60,000 bases of DNA from Membranipora membranacea (GCA_914767715.1 OU612069.1:23931387-23991386); one strand, 5' to 3'; shown: positions 11,241 to 23,939, counted from the stretch's first letter. The notes: generated by a model not told the origin, from the sequence alone. Made by a program: numbers and translations.

Positions 11241-14200
11241 AAGTTATGATGTATTGTAAGCCACATGAGGGTCAGTGTGTCGAATGAGGCGATGAGTGAT
11301 TTCAGGATGTAGGTATCTAGTTTTCTTCTCGTCTCTCATTTCCTTAAAAAAACCATTGAAAAGCCAAGATGAAAAGCAAGGTCTTGTGTTAGCATGTCTT
11401 GTGTCTAACAGCCACATCATCAACTTTGCTATTACTCATTTGACAATCTTAGAATATTAGTTTGGTGCAAAATTATGCTTGAGGCTCATTGAAAACTTTA
11501 CTGCTAGCCATGAGGATAAACAATAATTACCTTGTCCTTCTCTAAGGCCCCTTTACATTTCCTGGCAGCACCTGCGACTTTACATATACTGTAATATCAA
11601 AATTGAGAGTCAACACTATAGTTGAGAAGGGTACACAATATCTGTAACAATAATATGCACTCCATATTCCAAATATTGTGTTGACAGAGCGTTAAGAGAT
11701 CTATCACATAGCTACTGATTAATTACTTGTGCCGGTTACGGCTTTTATTCTCATTCTTTGCACTAGTACAATTAAATATCTGCCATAAATTTGCTAGTAT
11801 ATATATCTTATGTTTTATTCTATATTCTTTATACATTCAGGAATAGCTCAACTAGTAGAGGCAATGGACTAGGTTCTAGTCTCTTGGGATTCCTGAGCTT
11901 GTGTCATAACATAGCAAGTATTGTATCAGTTAGATTCATATTTGAATAAATAGACCGTCACTGGTGTGTTTAGTTTCTATTAAAATAGTGACAGGCAAGA
12001 TAATTCTGATCATTGTGCCCCTGTGCTGAGGCGCTATGTCAATTTTACTGAGAGTTCACGAAGGACACTTTGCAATCAATTGAAGTATGGGCAAACTTAG
12101 GGGATTTTTTTATTGTGATCTACTATGAAACAAGAAATAAGCAGCAGTACTCAAATCAAATTCGAATGATTAGTGTGAATTATTGTCCATTACTGAACAA
12201 GTTGCAGTACCCTCATTTTTAGGAATGAATAGTTTGGAAAAAATGATAGTTTTTTCAGATTATCTTGTGTTTAGAGGAGTCGGCTGCTCTTAGTTTGAGA
12301 TGAGATAACTCTAATCTGAGGAACAATCAGTTCAACATTCAATATACTGCAGACTGCGGACCGATCCCTCCTACATTCAGGTCGAATTGAGTTGGAGTCT
12401 TTAGATGTTTTAATGTTTTCTTAAGAGGGCTGTGATTCCGATTATTTGCTTTGATCACCTGATGGGCTTCCAGGGTCTATACAGAAAGAAAACATATACT
12501 CAGTCTTTGTATGAAACTTTAATCACTCCGGAACACAATCATGAAAGAGACTGTTGAGTACAAAAAATCATGATATTATCTATTTATGGCTAATCTGATC
12601 TTTGTGGGACATGAGTCATTGTAATGTAGCCATTGCACATGCGGAGTAACCTGTGATATATGTGATTTTAGGGTACTGCACATGTGCAAAGCACACTTCA
12701 CAAACAAGACGACAAAATGGCAGCCTCCATATTTTGATATTTTGAAATGAATGCCTTGCAAGATTTGTTGCCAATGAATCAGGCAACAGGGGAGGGAAAG
12801 TTGGTTATTCAGACAAACAATCTGCAAAAGTCGCCTTATCCTTTAGGGGAGGTTGCGATTCTGCTCCTCACAAAACTTTCGGGGACGACTTTCACTCATT
12901 GCTGGCCAACATATGAGGCATGATATCAATAGTGACGAGGAAAACTTTCAGAATGTTTTGGGTTTTGGCAGCAGCTTGTTCCAATGTTGTTTAATTTTTA
13001 TGTAATTATCAGGAGTCCGTTTTTCTCTCACTGCCTGAGGATGAATTTTTCGCAACCAACAGAGAATTAGCTGAACCACACAGAATCAATCACATCCACA
13101 CAATTATCAAATCATGACAAAATGCTTCATCTGCTTTGATTCAGATAGTATAGTATGGATATTATCTGAATCAAAACAGATCTAGCATCTTGCAACCATG
13201 AGTTTTTGTCATTGCACGTTATTCGCTCTGTTTTTGTCTTTGTTTATCAACTGCACTGATCCCTTTTTACATAAGAACATTTACATTCACCGTAAGAGAA
13301 AACAGGTATCATATCATACAGCTGCTGTAATTATCTGAGTTGAATCTCTTTGGATGATGAGGGTGAGAAAGAACCTAAAGAAATAAATTTTAAGTAAAGT
13401 CACCCCCAAAATCACAGAGCTAATTCAGGATAGATGCCTAGTCCTTCCGAGGGTAACATTTTACATAGTTTTGCAGAACTGTTTGAATAACGTCTCTCAG
13501 ATGTGTCTTCCTGCAAGCTGTAAGGACAGTGCCCTAATGTGGCCCAATTGGCCAATTTACTTGTCTTTGCAACCTAGGTTCTCAAGCATGGATAATTTGC
13601 AACACTACTGTGCGAAGTTAACAAACATTGGATGGTTGAATTCATTTACGCAAAGTAGAGGTTTGACTAATGTTGTAGGAAAATGAGTCCGGTTTGAGAT
13701 AATAACAATCACATTTGTAAAAAGGAAGACTTCGATTCATATCATTTCTAATACCCATCTAGCCAAATGAATTATTGGAAGCTGACTCACCAGCATCGCC
13801 TTGTCACATGGCTGAATACTGGGTGATCATTTTTTAGTGTGAATGCATCTCAGCTAAGCAAAACTCTAACAGTTAATGACATACTGTGCATGCTAAGACC
13901 ATGTAAGGACCACTAATTCAGCTGATATCCCATCTTAGTTTGAACCCCTAGCATGTGATGAGGTTGATCAAATTCAAGCCCGAGGCGGTGTAAATTCAAT
14001 TAAAATAATTGATTGTACTGAAAACATCACAGATTATTTGGCTGATTTAAGAGAAGCAATATTGTTGTCCATATTTGACCAACTTTCATAAAAAAACTGG
14101 AAGTCATCTCTTGGTGAAAACAAAATTATACCGAGTTTAGGTTGGTGTACTGGCACAAAGAGAAAACTGGCTGTGCAAACTAAATACTACCTTATAAATA

Positions 14201-14828
14201 TATATCTAATATCTGATCATATTCTGTGAGTCTTCTGAAATTATGGCTGATCCAAATGGAGTAAGCCTACATTCCAAATCATAGATCAGTTATATTATGG
14301 TATATTCAACTGATTATAAACAACGGCCGATTTACGGGTTAGTGATTATTGACTAGCAGGATAAAAGAACCCCTGCTTGTATTTTGTACAATAATGCAAA
14401 AGAAGCCAAAGAGGTTAACCTTAATCCCACAAATTGCCAAGAGCGTGCTGATGCCAAATACAGGCCTAAGAGCTTTGACCATGTACATTTTGGTTTGTAG
14501 GCTTGCTTACTTGTAATTCATGTGACAGGTTTTTCACAACTGAACTTTATTTTGAGATTAAGATATTTTTGTTAATCATCTTTCTTGACCAGCTAGCCAA
14601 GCTGAATGAGAAGGAAAAAACTAGAGCAGGTATCTTACTAAGAATCTATTGGTTATTGTTTAGAACTATAATATAAACTCATGAAAGTACAATAGGAGCT
14701 AAAGTTTAATTATCTACAGAGGTGAAACAAATCAAAGCAAAAATGAAAGAAAATACAAAACTGTTTGATAAATTTGAAAACGCGATACTGTTGGATATAT
14801 TCAGACAGTTTTCATTAGCATAACCAAG
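11241..14828. other. No gene seen; a weak tRNA-like remnant
   Basis: Intergenic DNA. Near 11,841-11,905 there is a degraded A-box-like string (TAGCTCAACTAGTAGAGG) without a convincing B box, possibly an old SINE. A 49-bp palindrome is listed separately. Frames such as 13,471-13,686 show no motif or splice context. Confidence 0.5.
13131..13179. repeat. Short hairpin palindrome
   Basis: CTGCTTTGATTCAGATA (13,131-13,147) pairs with TATCTGAATCAAAACAG (13,163-13,179) with one mismatch and a 15-bp loop. It may be a minimal inverted-repeat element or a deletion derivative of one. Confidence 0.75.
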
Positions 14829-16840
14829 TTATTTGTTTGATGGAGTTGATGCTTGAAGCAAGATGCCTAATGTGAAGGCGATGCTCAAGATTAGAAAAAT
14901 CAACAATAACAGTCTGTCCAGTACCTGTGCCACCATTTTCCATTCTCTTTGCGCTGTCTCCAGAAGCTCTTCTTGCTTCTTTGATTCTTCAAAGCGCCCA
15001 ATAAAACGTTCGATCACAGCTAAACATGAACTTATACGCAGAAGAATAGAATTTTCATCAGGCTGTGATTCTCGTTTCTCAGTTGGTGTTGTTTCATTTC
15101 CAATTGGGCTTACTTTGCCGAGTACAAATATCCTGTGCCCGCTAGCAGCACTCTTCAAAGCAGTTTCAACCGAAGGAAGGATGTCATTTCTTTCACTGTT
15201 CTCCACGTCGGAGCTGATGCAAAGCAGAACAGAAATTCTACCAAAGCAGAGACGACGTAGCCATAACGGTACTCTCTTCACCTTATTCGATGACATGTGA
15301 TGGAGGTTAATAGTAAGAACGGATAACCCTGTTGAAATGGTTACAATTAAGACAGCTCCAAAATAGTACATGACAACTAAGGGTGGTTCTGCAGCTGGAG
15401 ACATCTGCTCGTTTAAAATCAGTAGAAAAACTGACAGAGAGAGTAAAACAGTCACACCAAGTCCAACTTTCTCTCCTGATTCTGGTGGTATGCAGAAACT
15501 TAGCATGGAAACCAAAGATATTAGGATACTTGGCAGCAACATGTTGAGGAGGAAGAAATACGGAATTCTCTTTATTACAATATTGTAGTGAATGAATACC
15601 TCTGGGAAATAAGAAGCTGTGTCGTTATATTCTACCACATTAGTCATGTCCTCTAGCTCAAACTCACTGTTTTCAATGTAAACGCTTCTGTAAAACGGCA
15701 GCATTGTGCTGATATTGAGCTCGTTAGCGTTGAAGCGGGAAGATTGAAAGGTTAATGAACAGTTCTGAGTGTCAAACGGAAATTTCCTTAAATTTATGGG
15801 GCAGGAGCTCCTATAATTCAGCGTTCGCATCCTTATAATTACGCCGTTAGGATGAGCATACACCCTGGTTGTTCTAGAACCTTTTATTGTTTTCTCTACA
15901 TCGACTTCATCTCGTAATGCCATTTCTGGGTGCCATATGTCATCATCAGTGAAGTAAAGTTTAGTTATTCCCTCATAATCTGCTGGGTTCCAACTGAGCT
16001 CCATATCACACCACCTCTGGGACATCCAGTATATACCATCAAGGACTTGGTTCCTTTCATCAACGTCTATTATTTGAACCAACCCTACATCAAACACCAA
16101 GCTTAAAGTCTCATTGTTGATACCGTCTGGTTTTATCCTTTTGTCATAACCTTGGAGTAGATCTGTCATCAGTCTGGATGCATGCGCCTTCATGTTCCCC
16201 CTGCAGGCTGGTAGACTGACAAGCAATTGTAACAGAAAATGCCTCACAGCCAACATTGTTCCTCTTCCCTATGTGTTCCTTACAGGAGTTTGTAGAAGAC
16301 CAGTTGTCAACTCAATTTGGTAGCCTGAGTTGTGATAACCACTGGTTGAATCACTGGCCATTTTACCTGAGCAATTCATTGATTGACAGCATATGCAAGG
16401 CCTGAGAGCTTGCTATCATCATTGATTAAAAACTTCAAAGCAGGAATCAACTTGGTAAAATTCCCTTCTACATTACTCAATGTTCAAGCTCCCTTGATTT
16501 CCTGCTGCTGTCACTTGTTCAATTATTTTTATTGATCGAAATGATATTTCAGGATGTGCCAGGCCTAAAATCCATTCCTGGTTGTAGTGCTAATCCTTCA
16601 AAATAGGAAGTATCTTTATTGGTTCATGCATTTACTGGAACTGTTATGGCTTTTTCACGGAAACAGTTTAATAGCGTTGCTGCCTATATCTTTGAAGATT
16701 GCTATCATATTAATATAATTACAAGTATAGCTGCTGATTCCTGTTGTGGCAACTCATCGATCAGTAAGGTTGGAAAAAATTCATAATTTCAAATAAAATC
16801 ATGATTCAAGGGGTATTAAAGTGTAGATTTAGAAGATAGT
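14780..16840. repeat. Segmental duplication, left copy
   Basis: The coding sequence, at least the last 40 bp downstream, and about 550 bp upstream match 19,790-21,935 in the same orientation. Shared upstream marks include GATTAAAAACTT.AAAGCAG (near 16,424 and 21,466) and GAACTCATCG/CAACTCATCG (near 16,750 and 21,848). The period is about 5.0 kb. Similarity fades at both ends, so the limits are approximate. Confidence 0.8.
14829..16256 (-). CDS. Nicotinic-type Cys-loop ligand-gated ion channel subunit (intronless)
   Basis: A complete 475-codon frame with no introns. Residues 1-20 form a signal peptide. The extracellular ligand-binding domain has WNPADY (89-94) and DIWHPEM (106-112). The Cys-loop runs from C152 to C166 with 13 residues between them and contains the FPFD motif. 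Four membrane helices follow: M1 about 230-253, M2 262-282, M3 about 293-316 and M4 about 447-469, with an amphipathic pre-M4 helix. The GEK motif before M2 and Leu at 9' predict a cation-selective pore. Position 2' is Gly, where Thr or Ser is usual. The loop B Trp is replaced (QSSRF), and loop C lacks the paired Cys of alpha subunits, so a classical acetylcholine site is unlikely. It probably works as a non-alpha or divergent subunit in a pentamer at the plasma membrane. Confidence 0.92.
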   Translation of the reverse strand: MLAVRHFLLQLLVSLPACRGNMKAHASRLMTDLLQGYDKRIKPDGINNETLSLVFDVGLVQIIDVDERNQVLDGIYWMSQRWCDMELSWNPADYEGITKLYFTDDDIWHPEMALRDEVDVEKTIKGSRTTRVYAHPNGVIIRMRTLNYRSSCPINLRKFPFDTQNCSLTFQSSRFNANELNISTMLPFYRSVYIENSEFELEDMTNVVEYNDTASYFPEVFIHYNIVIKRIPYFFLLNMLLPSILISLVSMLSFCIPPESGEKVGLGVTVLLSLSVFLLILNEQMSPAAEPPLVVMYYFGAVLIVTISTGLSVLTINLHHMSSNKVKRVPLWLRRLCFGRISVLLCISSDVENSERNDILPSVETALKSAASGHRIFVLGKVSPIGNETTPTEKRESQPDENSILLRISSCLAVIERFIGRFEESKKQEELLETAQREWKMVAQVLDRLLLLIFLILSIAFTLGILLQASTPSNK

Positions 16841-18027
16841 ATGTGTACCCATCCTTAGTAGTGTCACTTATATGCTTGAACCCAGCAGGGCCTATCACCC
16901 TGTATATTAAATGGCTCATGCAAGGTAAAAACTTGTTATTGCATCTGGGCACTGCTAACTTAGTTGCTGCCTTCCTTAGTACACATGTTGAGGTATGACC
17001 TTTTTAGCCAGTCAGCAATTTTTATCTCATTGGATGACATCCAAAATAAACATGACTATTGAAGGTGCATTTTACCATCAGTTGCCATTTAGGTCAGAAG
17101 AAGTTTTCAACAAGCCATCCATTAGCTAGCTGTGACATTTGTGTACTCAGAGGAAAATATAAGTATATAAGGAAAACTACATTGTAGACATCTACCTGCT
17201 ATCTGGTGGGCAATAAGAACCAATGACCTGATAGTTTTTTTCCGATCCGTCTGTAATATGCCTTTATTATTCTAAATTATATCATTATTCACAAGGTAAA
17301 GCCAGCACCAATCTATCTATTTTCACTTGAGTATGGTTCTATGTCAGTGTTGTCACATACAATGCATGAAAAACACCTAGGTTCATGACTCAATATGTTC
17401 TCGAATGTATCACATTGCAGTGTCATGGTTTCCATGGTTCTAAAATTATTAATTGTTATACTCCCACCCCTCTCAACCCCTGTATAAATAACAGTGGTCT
17501 GTAATCTGTATGAAGAGTCACAAGTTACCGGTTGCCACCCCAACTACCATCTTGGGGCATACTAAATAGTGTTAGTGTTGCCTAGGGCATTTTCCCCAGG
17601 AGTAGTTAAGCGATAAAAAGACATAAACAACATTTGTGTCACCGTGTCAGAAGGCGAGGACATTTCGCATTTCAGCTATTCTTTTTTACTTCGAGTTTGA
17701 GAACTTATTTTTGATTTTAGTTTTCTAAATTTGAGAAAACCATCTACTAGAACCAATAAAATATGGTCTCTCAGAATCTCGAATCAGATTGTCTCAAAGA
17801 TAAATAGAAGACCCCCCCATAATTGGCTTAAAGTCATCACTAGGAAACACAAAAATGGCAGCCGGCAGTGAAAGCTCAACTACTTTGCTTGTTGGAAGTG
17901 ATGTTCTGGGGGTTATAAATGAGTATTTTGGCGATGGAACAAGTTAATATGCTAGTATCAGCCACCGTGAAGGTGATGAGATTGTATTTGAGCAAGCAGA
18001 AGAGTCTGATCATGGATTAGGAGAAGG
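16257..18027. other. No further gene seen; duplicated 5' flank of the receptor
   Basis: The first about 580 bases upstream of the receptor start are part of the segmental duplication and may hold its promoter. I could not pick a TATA box or start site with confidence. Frames further right (for example 17,313-17,543) have no motif. Confidence 0.5.
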
Positions 18028-18245
18028 AGGTGGCTCAGTTGGTTAGAGCGCCGTTCCCTTAGTATGCTAATGTTGAAGGTTGTGGGTTCGAATCCCACTG
18101 CAGTCAATATTCTAATTGGGATTGGATGGTTCCGGGTGTACTCCAGCCTGCCTGCAAACAGAGAGCTAACTGCGGCCTCGCCAATAAGGCAGTAATATTT
18201 TGCTGCCCATTCCTCAGGATGGGCGATTGATAAGACACCTGATTT
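18028..18245 (+). mobile_element. tRNA-derived SINE (family 1)
   Basis: A plus-strand tRNA-like head has an A box TGGCTCAGTTGG (18,031-18,042) and a B box GGTTCGAATCCC (18,085-18,096). The body carries CAGCCTGCCTGCAAACAGAG and AATAAGGCA, the same blocks as the minus-strand copy at 3785-4024. The head looks like a tRNA with an extra arm between the anticodon and T stems. Confidence 0.82.
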
Positions 18246-19838
18246 TATTCAACCTTTTAATTTTCAATCAATTTATCCAAGCCCAACTGAATGATTTGGT
18301 AACAAATAGAAGATAGGAATATTCTTACATGAGGCAGAAGGAGATCTAGATTGGTCATTACAACCAGACGATCACAACTTGCGCAAGTGTTCTTGCAAGG
18401 AGAGCCCTAACAATACCAGATGTATTGCTCAATTTATTCCCAAGCAGATTTCCCGCTGCAGATTTTCCTCAGATGAGTTTGATACAAATGCCATGAGAAT
18501 GGGTTACCGTGAAGACAGTCAGCATGTGTTTTCCAAAGAGTGAAGTGAAGGATTAGGATCTCCATATACCATAAGACACTTGAAGTAAGATAAGCTGTGA
18601 AGCAATACAGCTCACTACCAACGCTGTGACACCCTGACGAGTGAATCAATTTCTCCGACCCATGACTACTAACATGTTAAAACATAGCACCCCTTGATCA
18701 TAGTAACACTAACAAAATATGATGTGTGTTTGTTCTAAATCAGCTTGTTCTGTAACTGCTAAACTAGAACATTGTTGCCGCCTTTGGGAGTCGCAAAGTC
18801 ATCGAGACTAGAACTCACCAGTGTACATGCGTTGCCGTTCAGGCAGCACTAATTCTTATATGATCAAATGTTACAGAAAAATATGATACACATTCTGAAA
18901 GCTGACAATTTCCTGACCCATTAACACCTATTCTAATTTGTGTAATAAACTATCAGGTGTTCCTTGTTAGGTGGTAAACAAGTTGATGTCTTGATTGATA
19001 ACAATGAAAACTTTGAAGCTCATTTTCTCAGCTAGGTCAAATGGTAGACTCTACCGACGGGATCTCAAACTTTTAGTTGTAATTTCAAATTTATTTGTGC
19101 TAGATTCATGACTCTTCGTTTTGTCGGAAACCTCATAATAACCTTTCACATCCTACTTATCCCAGCTTTCTGAGACTGCAACACATCTATTGATAATAAC
19201 AGTAAACTGATCATAGCTCTGCAAGTGAGGAATATGTGATTATCAAAACTTTTCTGCAGGTTAAGTACTTTTGAAGTCATCAATAAATGTATAAAGATTG
19301 ATCATGTGACATGCGGTTACAAAGATGCTCATTGACTCATAGCACAATAATGATGTTGTGTGACTACATAATGATGATTGTATTTTGATTAAATATAAGT
19401 CTTAGGCCTCATAATTTTAACATGAAAACATAGGTATATTATACCTTTCAGGGCCATAAAAATAAACATTTTATGATGATCAAGTAATCCCAAGTAGGGT
19501 GGCGGGGGGGGGGGGGGAAGAGTAGGGACATTTACTGTTATAAAGAGTTTCTTTCTAATCAGCCAAGTCATCGATGTAATGTGTCATTATATACTCAGAT
19601 GAATGAGCACTTTGAGACTGCATGAAATATATCTGAAGCAGATGTCTTGAAAAAATATGTGGTCACATATTACAATAGAAAACCACAACATTACAATAGA
19701 GGCTAAAGCATGATTGTGAACAAGTGAAAGGCAAATTCTATGCTCAGTTGTTACAACAGTGTTACTTGGATAAAAATTAGATGATTATCAACTCGCTGTA
19801 AGGTAAATTCAGACGGTTATCAAAAGCTATCAATAGAG
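18246..19838. other. No gene seen
   Basis: Intergenic sequence between the two receptor copies. It has no coding or splice-supported exon. A run of 14 G residues (19,504-19,517) is the main compositional oddity and may be of uncertain length. Confidence 0.55.
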
Positions 19839-21935
19839 TCAATCGATTAACAGAGTTGACACTTGAATCAAAATTCCTAATGTGAAAAATATGCTGAAAA
19901 TTAGGAAAATCACCAATAGTAGTCTGTCCAGTACCTGTGCCACAATACTCCATTCTCTTGGCGCAGTCTCCAGCAGCTCATTTTGTTTCTTAGATTCCTC
20001 ATAGCGCCCAATAACACTGTTTATGAGAGCTATTCCTGCAGTGATATTTTGTAGCATGGATTGCTCATTAGGCAGCAATTCAAATTTCTCAATCAGTGTG
20101 GTTTCTTTTTCGATCGGGCCAACTTGAGAAACTCCAATTATTGTGTTTCTGCTAGAAAATTGCTCAGAAGCACCATCACCTGAGGTAAGGTTGTCAGTGT
20201 TCATATTGATCTCAACATCCGAACAGGTACAGAGTAGGAGAGAGAGTTTACCAAAGCAAAGGCGTTGTAGCCATATTGGTACTCTTCTCACCTTATTGGC
20301 TGACATGTGATGGAGGTTACTAGTAAGAACGGATAAGCCTGTTGAAATAGTTACAATTAGGACAGCTCCAAAGTAGTACATGACTACTAACAGTGGCTCT
20401 GCAGATGCAGACATTTGCTCGCTGAAAATCGGTTGAAAAACTGACAGGGAGAGTAAAACAGTCACACCTAGACCAACTTTCTCTCCTGATTCCGGTGGTA
20501 TACAGAAACTTAGCATTGAAACAGAAGAAATAAGGAAGCTTGGTAGAAACATGTTGAGCATGAAGAAGAGAGGCCTTCTCTTCAATATGATATGGTAATG
20601 AACATACACGACTGGTAAATAATAACCTGTGTCGATATATTCAGCTACATCCTCGATGTCTTCCAACTCAAACTCACTATTATTGATGTATGCATTTCTG
20701 TTAATGCATGCGAGTGGTGAGATTGAGCTCGTTTGCCCAGAAACGGTAAGATTGAAATGTTAATGAGTAGTTCTTGGTATCGAATGGAAATTTCCTGAGA
20801 TTCATCGAACATGAGCTTCTATAATTCACCACGCGGTTCCTTTTGACCAAACCATGATACCAAGCAACAACCTGTGTTGTTCCAGAACCTTTCAATGTTT
20901 TCTCCACATCTACTTCATTTCGCAATGCTATTTGTTGGGTGCCAAATATTGTCATCTGTGAAGTGAATCTTAGTTATTCCCTCATAATTTGCGGGTCCCA
21001 TCTTAGTTGCATATCAAACAATTGTTGGTTCATCCAGTATATCCCATCAAGGACTTGGTTCTTCTCATCAACGTCTGTGATTTGTGTCAACCCTACATCG
21101 AGTGTCAAGCTTCAACTCTCATTATTGATACCGTCTGGTTTTACCCATTTGTCATAACCTTGTAGAAGATCTGTTCTCAGTTTAGATGCATTTGCCCTCA
21201 GGTTCCCCCTGCAGGCTGGTAAACTTGCAGCCAATAGCAAAAAAAAATACCTCACAGCCAACATGCCTAACGAACTATTTATGTCGACAAAATAAAGAGA
21301 ATTGTCTCGTAATAAAAATAAGTTTCAAGCAGTCACTTGTTAACTCAATTTTGCGATTTGAGATGATGCAACTCACTGTCGGTTTCTTTCTACTCTATAG
21401 GCTTTTGATCTATTCATTTATTGATCATCATACTTGTATTTCAGGAGAGCCTAAAGTGGTAATAGATTAAAAACTTGAAAGCAGGAATCAACATGAATTT
21501 ATCTGAAATAGTGTTTCTAAGTTTATCGGTAAGCTTCCCTCTAGACAAGGGTCTACCATTACAATTGTGAGCAGTAGGATTTATGTAAGTGACACCCAAT
21601 GCTGCCTCTCTTCATGTCCTGCCTCTTTATTCCTATGTATTGCCACTCGTTCTCATTTATTTTATTGATTAGGACATGGCATTTATACTTTAGGATGTGC
21701 CTGGTCTAGAATCCAATTATGTTTGCAGTTTCAATCTTGGAAACAGGAAATGACTGAGTTTATTCATGGACTTAGTGAGATGATTATGGCCTACTACAGA
21801 AAACGGTAAAAGTGCCACTTTGATCACAAGAATAATTCTTCCTGTTATCGGAACTCATCGTTTGGATAGGTTAGAAATTGAGACGGATAATTATTATAAA
21901 TACAATATAAAACAAGTGGCATTAAAGACTTAGTT
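19790..21935. repeat. Segmental duplication, right copy
   Basis: The counterpart of 14,780-16,840, in the same orientation and about 5.0 kb away. It contains the receptor pseudogene and its upstream flank. The right end runs up to the foldback at 21,905-22,540. Confidence 0.8.
19839..21264 (-). pseudogene. Cys-loop receptor pseudogene (tandem copy)
   Basis: The frame aligns end to end with the intact receptor at 14,829-16,256. It starts at the equivalent ATG (21,262-21,264) with a similar signal peptide. It is broken by an in-frame TGA at 21,112-21,114, a 1-base loss near 20,996, a compensating insertion near 20,940, and a short deletion near 20,700. The second Cys of the Cys-loop is Tyr (DTKNY). 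The part from M1 to M4 (19,839-20,666) is still open, including GEKVGLGV in M2, so decay has mainly hit the ligand-binding domain. A spliced or truncated product is conceivable but unlikely. Confidence 0.9.
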
Positions 21936-22540
21936 TGAGGCTGCTCTTTTGTATCAGATCTTATTCTCCATATTTTATTCTATCAAGTGAGTGAATTCCA
22001 GCTCTATAATCCATATATTGAGGAAGTTATGGCCTCTCAAACTTCCAGGGTGATTGCCTTCAGTCGGCATTGGGAATAAGCGGATGTTTATGAGTTATTA
22101 CACTAATAATCACACAGATAAGATGATGATCAAAATTCAGACCTAGGTGGGACTCGAACCCGGCTCTACATATCTTCAGGCACCGACGCTACCATCGCAC
22201 CATTTGGTCCAGCTCTTTGAGACTGTAGACAATATAGCTTTAGCGGTAGTGGCGTTGCCTGCAAAGCCATTTGGACCTGGATTTGAGACCGTTACATCCC
22301 TGAACATTTTGATCATTAACCTATTTATTAGTGTATCGTAATAAGTATGATGGTTGTGACATACCATTGGGATTGCCAGCTGATTCTTACTGCCGTCACC
22401 AAGTTTGAGAGGCCATAACTTCCTCAATATTTTGATTCAAAAGCTGGAATTCTATCACATGATAGAATAAAATGTGGAGACTAAAATGTGATACAAAAGA
22501 GCAACCTCAAACTAAGTCTTTAAAATTCTAATACTTTCAC
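21905..22540. mobile_element. Foldback of two head-to-head SINEs (family 2)
   Basis: The left arm (about 21,905-22,225) and the right arm (about 22,230-22,540) are reverse complements over most of their length. Strong blocks are ATATTGAGGAAGTTATGGCC and GACTTAGTTTGAGG with their complements. Each arm has a tRNA-like head near the centre. The left one, on the minus strand, has the B box GGTTCGAGTCCC (near 22,150-22,161). The right one, on the plus strand, has the A-box-like TAGCGGTAGTGG (near 22,239) and a degraded B box GGATTTGAGACC. The heads point away from each other, so the shared arms are the SINE bodies. Confidence 0.75.
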
Positions 22541-23939
22541 AGTCAACATTTGGCTGGATGCTTGTGAAATGAAGCAGACCTAAAAGCGCATCTGACGAGT
22601 GCTCACTTCCAGTGAAGCTTTCTCTTGAGAGCCAGTAGGGGTCAAGGGATATAATTTGCAGGAAAGTCGGCCATATTCAATTCGTAATCAGATTGTGAAT
22701 GGCAATTGATTTTATCAGTTTCTGCAAAAAAATTGTTGAGCCAGCCAGCCACAGCCCACATAGTTTCAGCACTCATTACAAATATCCCTCTCAAGATTGT
22801 GTGACAAGGAGTCACACAATCAATGTGATGATTTACTTGCTATCCGGCGCATATGTGCAACCTAAGCTCAAACAATGTTGTCTCCGGTCAGTTTGGCATA
22901 AGCTGTTTCATCTCCTGAGTTATTTTCAAAGTATATACATGGCCAAATGTGTCAGGATCACATCAGTGTCAGTCTCAGTCAGTTATTGTAATTACATTTC
23001 GCTATTCGCATGTTTCCGCGAAATCATTGCTGATTCATCAATCCAAGAATCAATGGCTATGTTTTGATCTGAGTAGTTGGATTTCAGACCAGTATATGAC
23101 ACATGAGTGTGGGGTTTATTTCCTGCTCTAATTGCTGCTGCTGTGGGCAAATTGTGGAACTTCATAATATATTGATTGTTACCAATGAATCTTATGATAC
23201 ATCCTAAGATAAAGTTTAAAATTACCAAATAGAGAATTACAGATAAAAGGAGAGATAATAACCAAGATATATTTATCGCAAGCATTTATTTATTTATGGG
23301 GTCATTTTCAAGAATATTGGTCCATACTTTTGTTTAAAAGGCACATGTCAGACAGGGGCACGCCTTTGTGTATGGGGCCAAGTCATTTACATTGACAGAT
23401 GCTATTCTTTTTGTCTGGACCCATCATGCAGACAAGATTCAGCATTACCAAACCGGATATATGAAAGTAATGTGCTCTCAATCTTTCAAGGCATTGACAT
23501 CGGAAACGATTGAGGGTAAAGATTGTACTGAAGTTATAATATAAAGTTGATTTACATTGGTATTGGAGACATTTTGTGTAAGAGGGCCTCACACAAAGGT
23601 TCATCAGATAGATTGATAGATAGTATTCCACTGCCTGATGTTACCAGACGATAACTAAACATTCCAATTGAAAAGTTTGAAGAATGAAAAAAAAAAAAAG
23701 TGTGTATTAAAAGTAAAGGACCAATTGCATTAAATTTTCACCAAAAACATGGAAAAATTGTGATGGTAACATGCCATGGTTTAATTTATGACTATATGAA
23801 GTATTTGAGAATCATCTGTGCAATGCTATCTAAGACTGATTGGTTGTTGAGTGGTAGTTGCATGTTAACGCTTTAGAGCTACTTATGATTTTTCTCCTCC
23901 AATCAAACCTGTCCAAGCCTGTGAGAGAAAAGAAGCATT
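22541..23939. other. No supported gene
   Basis: The open frames overlap on both strands. The minus-strand frame at 22,992-23,285 begins with a strongly hydrophobic stretch, but no motif follows it and no clear donor site ends it. Nothing here can be named. Confidence 0.5.

Noticed and set aside
22992-23285. A minus-strand frame with a hydrophobic start, possibly the anchor of a P450 or another membrane protein.
   Set aside because: No conserved motif follows the hydrophobic part and no clear donor site ends it.
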